Source: Arenicola marina
Lineage: Eukaryota > Annelida > Polychaeta > Arenicolidae
DNA length: 64,000 nt
Reading direction: 5' to 3'
Assembly: GCA_964019135.1 (NCBI GenBank)
Contig: OZ025264.1
Span: 1,860,001 to 1,924,000 of the forward strand
Shown here: one piece after another, positions 36,293 to 47,066 of the stretch
Position numbering within the stretch: the first letter of the stretch is position 1
How the letters are laid out: every line of letters begins with the position of its first letter
Program-made: the position numbers and the translations under genes
Notes under the pieces: generated by a model
What the model saw: only the letters and a program-made list of their open reading frames with translations
The model's database searches: none
What the model was told of the DNA's origin: nothing

Positions 36293-36989
36293 TGCACAAA
36301 ATATGAGTTTAAAGTTTAAATATATTTTGCCACTGGACTGTACAATCAGCCAGGCATCATTTCAATTCCCTCCCAAACGTGTTCTTGTTACATGTATCCA
36401 AAAGACTTCTAAAAAGCCTTTGAAAAACGTATAGCCTTATATTCTGGCGGTAACAATGCCAATGACAAGCTCCTTACATCACCTTTTTCGGAAGGGTTTA
36501 CCATTCTTTATGTGTTTTACTGACTCGACGCCTGCTCAGTATGCTCACATGTTTGTTGACACTGGCGGCGCCAACAAAAAATAGCGAGCCTGGACACTTG
36601 CCTGCTTACGATAGAGGTTCGATGAAATACCAGTTGCTCCCTCGAGTGCGCCATCTTGTATTTAGCTGGTGAACCGTGCCCTTTGGCAGATATAGATTAA
36701 TGGTGCGACGACCAGGTACCCCGGCACCTGAAACAGGTAGAGGCCCATTGCCCCTCGCTTCAAGTGTTTATTACCGCAGAGGCTGCCTACTGAATTACGA
36801 AAAGAAGTATGTGGGCCAAATCGCAAACCAGGGTTATCAAGTTCCTTCCGGGTCTTGATGTAAACTTGAGGACAGTCAACCAGGGGGGTGGGGGAATGGG
36901 TGTCCCTGTGTCTGTCTACCTTCAGTGAGTAAATAACCTGCATAACAGCTGGTGATGTTTTTATTTCTGACTGAAACACATGTGGTATT

Positions 36990-37125
36990 TGCGTAGCGTT
37001 GTACCAGGGGCTGGCGAGAGCGACAATCGACCGATCGATACTCCGACACCAAGCCCCGCTCACGCTTGAGTGGCATGCTGCTTTCTTTGCCCGACTTGTT
37101 TGTGAGACATAACGCACTTTTTAGG
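36990..37125 (-). repeat. Fragment of the 5806-5995 dispersed repeat
   Basis: On the minus strand TGCGTTATGT...ACAAACAAGTCGG and AAGCGTGAGCGGGGCTT align with 5811-5855 and 5945-5965. This copy lacks about 90 bp present there. Confidence 0.7.
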
Positions 37126-37462
37126 GTGTGCAAACCTCCCCACCCCTTCCTTCACGGTTGTCAACGGTTTCACTCCACTCATGCACCCCCCCCTCCCCCC
37201 CTAACACACACCCTCACTCTAGGTCCGCCTTTTCCGGGTGTGTCTTTTTTTGGCGGGGGGGGGGGGAGGGGGGACATGTGGATTTGTGCACACTTGGTAA
37301 ACGTAGCGCCTCGCCACAGAAACCAGGCTAAGGTTTTACAAATATTTTCAGTCATATGCATACTGTAAGGTCATAACATGTCTCTGACGTCCTGACCAAT
37401 TGCGTGCCAGTGGCGGCGTTAGCGGTTTACCCATGTTGTCTCCACTTGTCTCTCTTCCACAG

Positions 37463-40400
37463 GACAGAACCACTAAACGCAGCAGAATGCAGAAAGCTCA
37501 CATGTCCGATGATGGTAAGCCATTGGATCAACTATAATGTTACAATTTGTGCGATAACACTCATGGTGCTCTTGGTGTGCGATGCTACCATATGTATCTG
37601 TTGCTTTTGTGAACTAACTTAGTAAATACTGTTCTCATTGCATTAACCATTACTTTTGTCGCTGTCACTTGAGCCACTGCTTGGTTTACTACTTGAGTCG
37701 CGACTTGACTCGCCATTTTGAATATTCACGATCATCTCATGCCGTCCCTATTTGTACTTATTTGCCAGCTAGTCAACCACATTTTAACTATTATGAGCGG
37801 CAAATAGTTTGCTAATGAGTAAAGGTGGACAATATGTATTTAATAAAAACAAAGCACATTACGAGACACTTGATTCATTTGAATGTTGATCAATGTCCCG
37901 AGAGAGTTCTTAACAGTTTTTTTCATTGGGTTCATCTATAAGATTCCGATGACTCGGATGAATCGACCGCTGAGGGACTGGTCGGTCTTCTCATGCTCGG
38001 CATGATGCAAGCCGCATTGGGTGACATCGCCAAAGCAACGGGCAAGCGAAACAAGGAATTATGTGGTAAATGTTGGTTTTATAAATAATTCCCGATGAGT
38101 CCGTTAGGGTCAAGGTAGATAGGAGCCATGTATCTGTGGGTAACCAAGAGAGAGACATGATGTCGTTATTCTGCGCAGAGACATTTTGGTCAGATGGGGT
38201 TCAAACCCTACACCGGCCGTTTGGGCTGGCCCCTTAGATTAACTGGGGTGGCAAGCTATTTAGTAATAAGCCATTGTTTTCACACCGAATTGATATAATT
38301 TGAGTTTTTTTTCATATACTAAGATATGCTTTGGTGATGGCTTTCTAGATTGACAAAATGAGTTTAAATGGCGGTATATTATGAGTCTTTTTCAGAAGTA
38401 CTCATATTTTGCGTGTTTACGCCTGGCATCATGTTAGGTTTCTAGTAAACCCTTTTGCGAGAGATGATATCTTCTTGTATTTTTTTACCTAGGTTATACT
38501 GCTGGGGGCCGAATAACTGTGACCACATTGGCTGGGTCCATTACCGATGAACGAGTGAGTATGACCTCGTTTTGGTTCTTAATATTGACAGAAAGACAGC
38601 GTTTTCTGTGGCTCGATCGAAGAAACATTGAGTTTTGACATAACCGTTGCTTCGAAGACGAATTTCAAGTTCGCGATTCAGGTAAATTTCGATCAAGCTT
38701 CCGTGGTACATGTAAATGGTCGTTGCACATCGGTGACATTTTAGGTTGACATCGTCGTTAATACGACACGTTCCGACCTGGACCTTTCGGCTGGTGGTGT
38801 TTCGGCGGCCATCTTGGAAGCAGCAGGGCCTTCTATCCAAGAAGAAATCAAGAAGAAAGCAAGCACGTTGGAGCCGGGAAATATTGTAGCAACCGACGCC
38901 GGGAAGCTGCCAGCCCGCGTTATAATTCACGGCGTCGTGAAAAAATGGGATGGTCCAAAAGGAACAAGTCTGGCGGTTGGTATTGGTCACGTGTGTCCCA
39001 CTTATATTATATATATTAAGCTTCTATGTCAGGTATATGGCTATTATTGATGCTGCTACTGTGGTCAGTGGATTGCAAATAATCCTACTGAATCAAGACG
39101 AGAGATAAAATCCTTTTGAGCAATAACTTGCATGTATATGATTGTTTTATGGCCGACCACTAGAGAAGCAGAATGTTTGCTTTGCACTTGGCTTTGCACA
39201 TTTCTTAATCGAGTCGTTAAGAATCTTATATATGTTAGATCCTGCCGTAAGAAAGAGTAAGTCGTTAGGACAAATAATAATGTCATCCCACCCCTGCAGT
39301 TTTAACAACTTAACATTCCTAATCTGAGAATTAATACTCCACGCGTTTGAAGTCAACTGCTCTCGGACGCCAAATTTGGCATCTACCATCGTGGTCCATG
39401 TTTCATGGTGCTATAGATGCACGTGTGAATATGATTTGGTATCTCCTTTGTCAAGGGTTGAAATGCATTTCGTTCATTTGCAAAGATATCACATGGAACA
39501 AAGTTAACTGGGCTGGGTTTAAGTGATCAAGCTCATAGACGTATGAACCTCTGCGTCATAAATCAACTAATTGTGCTCAAAAGTTGGCATTGGCATACTT
39601 GTTTCAAAGTATTTGCTTCTATACCCAGATGTATTTGCCTTTTCTTGTACAGTTAATAATAGACACAAAAACGGCAAACAAATCCGCAAAATGAGCATTA
39701 CAGAGCCCCTGTATGGGTTTAGTATTTAGTTTTAGTATTTTTTCATGTCATGTCACACTCATGTGATACAAAAATTGAAAATGTAAAAGGATTGTAGGTG
39801 ATTTAGGTTATGTTTGTGTTCTTTGGCTGTTTAGAATTTTTGGTGCAATTTAGCTAAACTGGGTCAACAAACCTGGGGGGGGGGGGGTAGTTTTCGATTA
39901 GTTTTTTGGAACGCAAATAACCCCACCTTCCTCTTCGGTTGCAATCTCCCTTTTCAAATTTGTCGACCCGGCTATAAAAAGTATTTATTTTTTATGTATC
40001 TCACCGCAGTACATGCGTCAGATGATGAGACGCTGTCTGGAAGGCGCCCATGCAGCGAACGTGGACTCGATAGCTTTTCCCGCTATCGGTGCCGGGGGTC
40101 TGCAGACTCCGCCAAAGTTCTGTGCTCAAGTCATGCACGAAGAGGTGTTGCTCTTCCTCCGTACACATCCGAGGTCCTCGGTTGACAACGTCCACTTTGT
40201 GCTGAACCCATCAGACGAAGACCTCATTAAGGTAACTGTGTGATGGCACACGAGTGCTTCCGCGTTATGATCAAGTTAGCTACATTCCTCTCCTCGGTCA
40301 AATAACACGTATATCTCGGATACATCGTACGATATAAAAAGAGAGCAAACAAGCCTATACGACAGTTATTCAATATGATATAAAATACTGGATGTAACTG

Positions 40401-43400
40401 ATTTCCCTGCTGTTGTTTGGCCCAAGAGAACGAGAACTGTTTCTAGCCTGTGCATGAAAAGATCCTGTTCTGTGACGTTATGCATTACCCATTGTCTTGT
40501 CGGCATAATTGAGTACTGCACTCAGGTGATATATACTCTCGCATGCCCACAATATCGGTTCCAGGCTTTCACTGCTAAGCATCAGGAACTCGTATCTGGC
40601 AAGGGTCAAACCGCCGGCGCTAAATCGGAAGAAACTATAACTAAGTCAATGTAAGGTGGGTTTCAATGCCTTAAAAAAAATGGCCCAATAATAAAGAACG
40701 TTTCATAGCGCGCAAACACGTCTGTAGCGAGATTGGTAGAGACTAGAATATATATATATACATGTATATATATGGATTGATTTACTGTATTTATAGATTA
40801 TTGCGTCCTTATTTACCAACCTAAGAAATAACGCGAGCAAGTGCGTAATTTGCTGAAGATATTGATATTGTGTTAAATGTTAATATCGACTACTAAACGA
40901 GATTGCGTCACCCGTAGCGTGAGATGACGTAAAATGTAAAATAAAGATTATGTCTTCGGTCCACTACAATGAACTTGATCTTATCAGTTGACTTGACTGT
41001 GACTTTGACCTGTGACCTACAGACCCCGTTAACGAACTTGCTTGCGATGAGTAAATTTATACGACGAAATGTTGCGTTTCCCAGCCAGCATGGCAACCAT
41101 CTGCCAACCGTGAAACAACGTTGTCGGCAATGTTGGCTCAATGTCGGCAAAGAACATTGGGCCAACGAGTGGGTGCTCATTGGGGAATGATTGTTTCAAC
41201 GTTGTCTGCCAACAATGGCCCAACCATCTGCCAACCTTGGGCCAACATTAGCTGCCAACGATGGCCCAACCATAGGCCAACAGTGGGCCAATGTGCCAAT
41301 TTGTTAGCTTAATATTTCTGGAACCCTGTTAAAGGCAATACAGTGGTAGCCACATACAAACTAATGATACTGTTCATAATTTGCAGTTGGCAGGATTTTT
41401 TGACAGATCTGTCATATCACGTTGAATAGGTAACGCAAATGAGTTAAGTAGACAGTGGGAAAAGTGGAAATCCTCATCTTATCAGAAGAATACAGCCACA
41501 CTTACCATACACCACCTGGCGTAAGTTTAGGCGAGGGAATGGCACTTTCCCACTCTTCCATTGCCAATGTATTTGCTTTGCCACACTGTTTGACAGCACT
41601 TAGTCCATCAAACGCTGCACTGTCTTGTCGAAAGTGGATACGCCAATCAAGGTGATGCTGCTGACCTAATTGGACATATGCAAAATAAAGAGTCAAACTG
41701 AAGATAAAATAGACATAAATTAAATTACACAAAGCAATACAAAAACATAGACAAACCTATGAGAACTGAAAATGCTGGTCTCTTATTCGTGCATACTTGA
41801 CTAAAATTGGGCCAGTGGAAGCTTTTGGGGCAACAAAATGATGATGAATGAAATATGCCCCATATGGGGACTGTCCACTAAACCATGGATGCCTTGATCT
41901 CTAGTCCAGTACACTGACCAATAGACTAAGGGGGTTCTCTGAGACTTATGTATAGCTGTGTTTTGTGTGGCCAGGCTTTAACAGCAAAAAACATTAATCG
42001 TTAAATATTACAGCATACCGTTTTCCACACGGTCTCGTCATTAGCGAGGACCTCGTCCAATGTGTGTAGGGCATCTACGTTCAGGATGGGGAAGGGCATT
42101 CCATCTGGCGGAGGGGTTGGCGTGCAAGTCATGTTGAGATGCTGGCAAATTTTGCCAAGCATCACACCATTGTGCTCCTGCTGCTGTTGCACGCGCTCCA
42201 AAGCGCGTAGGAGGGCAATATCATACTCTGTCACTGTCAATGAAATTTAAACAGACTGTAAAACAAAATGTGAACAGCATACTATTATAGGTAACACTAT
42301 AACCACTTGGCCTAACTAAATAAAATGATCTCTTAGTTCCACGAGAAAATAATTCATATCAACATAAAGTTCAGAATACATCGGCAGATATATAGTTCTG
42401 ACCACCCACCCAGATATGTGTTCTCTATATTTGTCTACACCCTTCTTCTTTTGGACCAATAGGAATAATCCATTTATATTTTCCATAATTATGTGCCTTG
42501 TTTAATAAGGGGCGGATACATGATATAAATTGGCCATTTCCCAATTCAGAGTTATTTAATATTAAAATTCCCAGTTCACGATTAATGAAAATACTCGATC
42601 ACTGCTGTCGGCTAATATCCCATTCCCAGTTCACGAAGAATTATTTTCCTCATTCCCAGTTCAGTGAAATGAAAAGCCCATTCCCGAGGAACGGAAATAC
42701 CCCTTGCCCCATCCCTAATAAGTTTAATGACATCAAAACCTTCAGCCAGGGGCAGGCTAGCTGGTCAAACACTGTGGTAAGATTAAAGTAAATCGTTTGA
42801 AGTGCTATTCAAGCCTTCACCTGCCCATGGCTAAAGTTTTTGCACTGGTTTGACAGTGTTTGATTTTAAGAAAAGAGCTCCAAAAAAGCTAGGCACTCGT
42901 GTGAGCGATAATACAGGAACGGTCAGAAACTGCATACTCAGTGACCGTTTTCTTCCGCTGTACCATTATATTACAGTTCTAATTAAGTCAGTGCATAAAT
43001 TACATAATCCGATACTATAAAACAGACCGACAAGACAATAATAAAGCGCCAAATGAATCAAAATCTCAAAATTTTCGATAACTTACAGTCACTTGGAAAA
43101 TTGCCGCATGGAAGTGTCGCTTCAAAAACTCGCTAGATGGCGCTGTGTTTTGCGCTAACGGCAGTACGCTGGTACGTAGGCGCAATGTTGGGCCAACATT
43201 CCATTGCCAACGGTTTGGTGCAGAGCGCAGATGACGGTCGGTATTACGTTGCGCCTATGTATACTAGCAAACGGCTGCGTTGCCTACCTAAAAACAACGT
43301 TGGGCCGATAATGCCATGCTGGCTGGGTTTGTGGCCTACACAGAGTGCACAGACACACCCTGAGATCCAGATTTGACCAATCAAATTCGTATTTAGCCTC

Positions 43401-46400
43401 TAAAATCCAGATTTGATACCTCAGATCGATATTGACCCCTCAGATCCGGCAGCTCCATAACTGACGCTATAGTGAGCATCTTCTCAATTGTTCAACGATC
43501 TCACTCGGTAGACATCTGAAACCAAACTGCCCGTTTATTCAGTTCCCTACCATGCACATTAGTTTCATAGCAAACAACTCAATCATGCCACCACCCCAGC
43601 TTGAACCGCCACCGATTTTACGTCATAATTAGTTTCTGTCATACCATAGAGACTTCGTTCTTATCACTGGTAGCCGTATCAATCTAGTGGGCCAAAAACC
43701 CAACCAGCCATAGAAAATGGTGGTAGGCAGCGAGCGAAAATTCCAATCGCGACTAGCTTGCATATTCAGCCGGCCAATACGAAACAATATCAAATTGGCT
43801 TGTGAGAGGGCGCCTGAAGGACCCCCAACATCGATTACACCTATGTTGCTCAGTGAGCAATTATAATTAATGCAAATATAATCATTATATGCGAAGAGAT
43901 TCTAATGATACATATCAAGAACAATATTTTCATAAAAGCATATTGTTACTAAAGGTTGAATAAATAATATGGTATCTAAAAAGTCATACTGAGTTTATTT
44001 ATTAACCCAATATGACATAGAGTAACTGTAGCTTAATGACATAAGGACAAAGAAGCTTAAAGATGTAAGGAAAGCAAAGCTGAATAACTGACAGCCATCC
44101 AGCACTGAACATACAGTCCTTGATGAGGTTATCTGTTTGGGTATACAGCACAATCAACACAGATACCAGCAGCCTATAGTTATCTATCGACTTATATGAC
44201 CAGTGGAACCCAAAGTAAAGGAAAAATAGTAACACGGCTCAAGACAATATAGGAGTTCATAGGATCATGTAAAAAATATAGGAAATATAATAGCAGCTAC
44301 TTTCGGCCTCTTTCAACCGTTTCTTCCGCCCAATCGCAAAAAAATACAGAAAGTGGTCGCCTGCCAATAAATGTGCTTATCTTCGATAAACATGGACTAT
44401 AGTTAACCAGACAATGTGTATCCACGTTTCTATAACATATATTAATGCATGTGGATATTGCGTTCTTCTTCCCGGGTTACAGGAGACATCCCTGTGCTCA
44501 TGCAATGCAATTTGTAACCGCGTTTCAATGACGCATATTAACGTAATTACTATTATTATTGACATATTATTATTTGTTCCGGGTCCCAGGTGCCATGGCA
44601 GTGCCACCGTATTGGAAAACAAAGGACCAGAAGAGCCTCATCCCACAGCTTATTCCTGTGGAAACTTCAGACGATAGCTACATACATATAAAAAAAGAGT
44701 TGGTGGCCAGTGGTGTGACGAATACCATCAAAAGTGTAAGGTTGTTTGTCGCAAAGCGTACAAAAAATTAATGTTCATGCGCTGACCTTTCCGTATAAGC
44801 TGTGCCAGAGCAATGGTGTGTAATGTATGATTCAAATCCGCCTCAAAAACGGACGATTCCCCAAGCGACCCTTTGCTTTATGCAAAGCCATTCGCAGGCC
44901 GAGAATAGCATGTACATGTAATGCCATCGTACATCTATCTGTATATATATATATCTATATACTACATGCTGCCAAATGTAGACGGTCCTTTTTTTTATCA
45001 GATCACCCGGGTCGAGAACATGGCCCTGTACCAGGAGTACGCTGTCCGTAAAGCCCGGATCCAGAAGGACTGTCCGGGTACTAAAGGGGAGAGAATGTTG
45101 TTTCACGGCACCAAGGCAGACGTCATCAAGGACATCAACATTAATGGTTTCAGCAGAAGCTATTTTGGGAGTGCAAATGGTAAGGTACATGGTAAAAATT
45201 GATATGTAAATGCAGTCCATACAAACTAGTGAAGAAACTAAATAATCAAAGTAATATCAAGAAAATCTGTATAGATATATTAGCTTTCTGTGGTGATGAC
45301 ACATGTGGAAGCACATAACGGTTAGAACGCATACCATATGGCGATAAGGCTGTACGGTCACTACGGTATATAACCAACAAAATGGAGATAGGGCTACTTA
45401 TGCTCTACGTCGATGCCTAGCGTCAACGTCTCTACCTGCTGCCTAGCGTCAACGTCTCTACCTGCTGCCTACCTTTGGATTGTTTGCCATCACTCGCTTC
45501 ACAGACCAAATCGGTTAAAGCTGTCCTTGGATGCACAACTAACCACTGAAATTAATGCGCATATAAGACATTATAACCATCAGAGTAGGTTTATGTAATA
45601 TATGAGCAGATAGACAGTTCATAAACCAGAATTCGGTTTGTTTCATGAGTTGCATTTCTTCAGGCGAGCCGATTTGCTGTGTGGGGTTTTACATGTCCTA
45701 TGACGTAATAATCATCATGACTCGCATGTCTATGGTTACGTAACAATGCTCCATATATGGACTGACCAGGCGAGGACAATAGTGTTGCAGAAATGTAAAC
45801 ATCGATGATTTGCCTTAAAATGCAACGCTTCCAACAGTTTCATCGAACATACCACATGCATTAAGGAGAGATAAATGTCGTATTTTAAAATATATTATGA
45901 TTTGATAGTTAGGAATGCTTGGACCAAAACAAACGAAAAATATTCCACTCGCACCCACTCGCTTCTTCAAGTACAAACCGCGCAACCAGCCAGTCCCCAA
46001 CACTCAAACACTTCAATGAGTGCGCATCACGCAACTTTACCTAGGCACCAGCGTGATGCGCTCTCGTTCTAAGAGCACGTTAGTCCCCAAAGGACCTAAA
46101 CCGAAAATAAAACCAGCGCGAACTGTACAGCCCTATTCATAGCACAATATTATTGATTGTCGTATAAACTAGCATGTAGTCGTGTAAAGTCGCGGCTTGT
46201 AACCTTACCCGAAAAGCCATGATGCCTCTTCAATAGACAATCATTATCACAGCGACGTCACATCAGGCAATGAAACATGACGTCGCGCGACGAAACAATT
46301 CTGGCTGTTTATATTACAGGCCCACTTACCTAAGCGAGCCGCGTTTTCTGTCACTTGTATAAAGCAGCAAAACGAGGGCATATATATATATCGGGAAGGA

Positions 46401-46830
46401 ATTGATGAGGCCCTAGAATGGCTTTGTGAGTGGGAAATGGCAGACGTTGGTTCTATTGTATCAAGACAAAATATCTTATTAAATTCTGAAATAATGTCTT
46501 CCAGCCGCACTGTATGGCAACGGTGTTTACTTCGCCGTGAACCCAGCGTACTCTGCCCAGGAACAGTACTCACCGCCCGACGCCAACAAGATCAAGTACA
46601 TCTACCAGTGTCGGGTGTTAACCGGGGTCTTCTGTAAAGGGACGTCCGGCCTGAAGGCGCCGCCTCAGATCCCATCCCTCCCCGATGGCGTGCGCTACGA
46701 CTCTGTCGCCGACGACAAGGTGAAGCCAACCATCTTTGTCATCTTCCGAGATAGTCAGGTCTACCCTGAGTATCTCATTCAGCTGCTCGATACAGACGGT
46801 GAAAGGTCTGACAGCAAGGTGGTGCCGTAG
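37463..46830 (+). CDS. Macro-PARP gene B (PARP14-like) with an in-frame stop in the linker
   Basis: Exons (plus): 37463-37514, 37943-38065, 38493-38554, 38745-38979 (macrodomain, VDIVVNT and GGVSAAIL), 40010-40231 (SIAFPAIGAGG), 40565-40655 (linker), 44590-44735, 45002-45179 (PARP, LFHGT), 46505-46830 (PARP end, YGNGVYFA, YPEYLI, stop at 46828-46830). Lengths equal those of D exon by exon. The triad is H-Y-I, as in PARP10-type mono-ADP-ribosyltransferases. At 40652-40654 the linker exon reads TAA where D has CAA (Gln), just before the donor GTGGGT, so a full-length product is not possible from this allele. A truncated macrodomain protein, a separate PARP protein from the ATG at 44595 (GCCATGG context), or a pseudogene are all open. 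The large intron after the stop holds the DUF4806 transposon. Exons upstream of 37463 were not found. Confidence 0.85.
40908..41079 (+). repeat. Dispersed repeat, left part, split by a transposon
   Basis: It matches 6012-6110 and 6410-6520 (ATGACGTAAAATG, GGTCCACTACAATGA, ATGTTGCGTTT). Its continuation lies beyond the inserted element at 43328. Confidence 0.75.
41506..42233 (-). pseudogene. DUF4806-domain gene inside the transposon, two exons, one stop
   Basis: Exon 42019-42233 (acceptor TTGACAG, donor ACG|GTATGC) encodes a Q-rich helix followed by PFPILNVDALHTLDEVLAN. Exon 41506-41665 (acceptor CCAATTAG, donor TATG|GTAAGT) continues in phase with VSSITLIGVSTFDKTVQRLM and then VAKQIHWQWKSGKVPF and LNLRQVVYG. 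Together this follows the DUF4806 pattern: FP-x-T-x-E-L-x-x-L-x-x-x-L, then a G-rich turn, V-x-R-x-L, then a W/F-GK-F block and a final LRxxV. An in-frame TAA at 41600-41602 (minus) interrupts it, so this copy looks recently disabled. The function of DUF4806 proteins is unknown. Upstream and downstream exons were not found. Confidence 0.75.
42509..42712 (+). repeat. Dispersed 'ATTCCCAGTTC' repeat, copy 3, nested
   Basis: It is closely similar to 34022-34226, starts GGGGCGGATACATGATAT, ends near ATACCCCTTG, and is inserted within the DUF4806 transposon. Confidence 0.85.
43328..43460 (+). repeat. Dispersed repeat, right part, beyond the transposon
   Basis: TTTGTGGCCTACA continues the repeat cut at 41079. 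The GATCCAGATTTGACC and CTCAGATC words match the block at 6128-6155. Confidence 0.6.
45415..45470. repeat. Tandem duplication, 26 bp x 2
   Basis: GCCTAGCGTCAACGTCTCTA plus CCTGCT occurs twice in succession in a gene B intron. Confidence 0.85.
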
Positions 46831-47060
46831 TTGAATAGAACTGAAGCCGTGCTTCTTACCGATGGCAACAGAATTAGACTCCGCAACACAGTATAGTAAG
46901 TATAGATGTGGGTATATTAGATATACAACCGCTTATAGTGCGTTGTGTGCGTTTCTGCAGTGGACGTTTCGTGCTGCTACTAATATCCATTACTAATGCG
47001 CTATCTTTGTACTTGTAATATTCAAATGTACGATGCGAGTTCATAAGAGTAAATATTGAT

Positions 47061-47066
47061 AATAAA
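47061..47066 (+). promoter_or_regulatory. Possible polyadenylation signal of gene B
   Basis: AATAAA lies 231 bp after the stop codon of gene B. Position and sequence fit, but the genome is AT-rich here. Confidence 0.35.

Larger units (their letters stand above)
32514..37462. other. Region between the divergent genes A and B
   Basis: It must hold the 5' ends and promoters of gene A (minus) and gene B (plus), but I cannot place them. It contains the repeats listed at 33494-33848, 34022-34226, 36195-36292 and 36990-37125, and a possible exon at 34957-35115. Partly repeated blocks occur at 35685-35770 and 36370-36500 (both with CCAAACGTGTTCTTGTTAC). Confidence 0.5.
41080..43327 (-). mobile_element. 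TIR DNA transposon carrying a DUF4806 gene
   Basis: A 16-bp perfect terminal inverted repeat, CCCAGCCAGCATGGCA (41080-41095 and 43312-43327), is flanked by TTT on both sides. The related uninterrupted sequence near 6515-6535 (ATGTTGCGTTTTGCGACCTGCAGG) matches the two flanks joined (GTTGCGTTT...TTTGTGGCCTACA), which supports a 3-bp target duplication. Inside each end are many copies of TTGGGCCAAC-like words, possible transposase-binding subterminal repeats. The interior carries a DUF4806-like gene on the minus strand and a nested copy of a dispersed repeat (42509-42712). I see no recognisable transposase catalytic domain, so the superfamily is undetermined. The element lies in the intron of gene B between 40656 and 44589. 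Confidence 0.82.

Noticed and set aside
38110-38250. tRNA-like or SINE segment in a gene B intron
   Set aside because: It has one B-box-like word (GGGTTTGAACCCC on minus), but no matching A box or second copy was seen.
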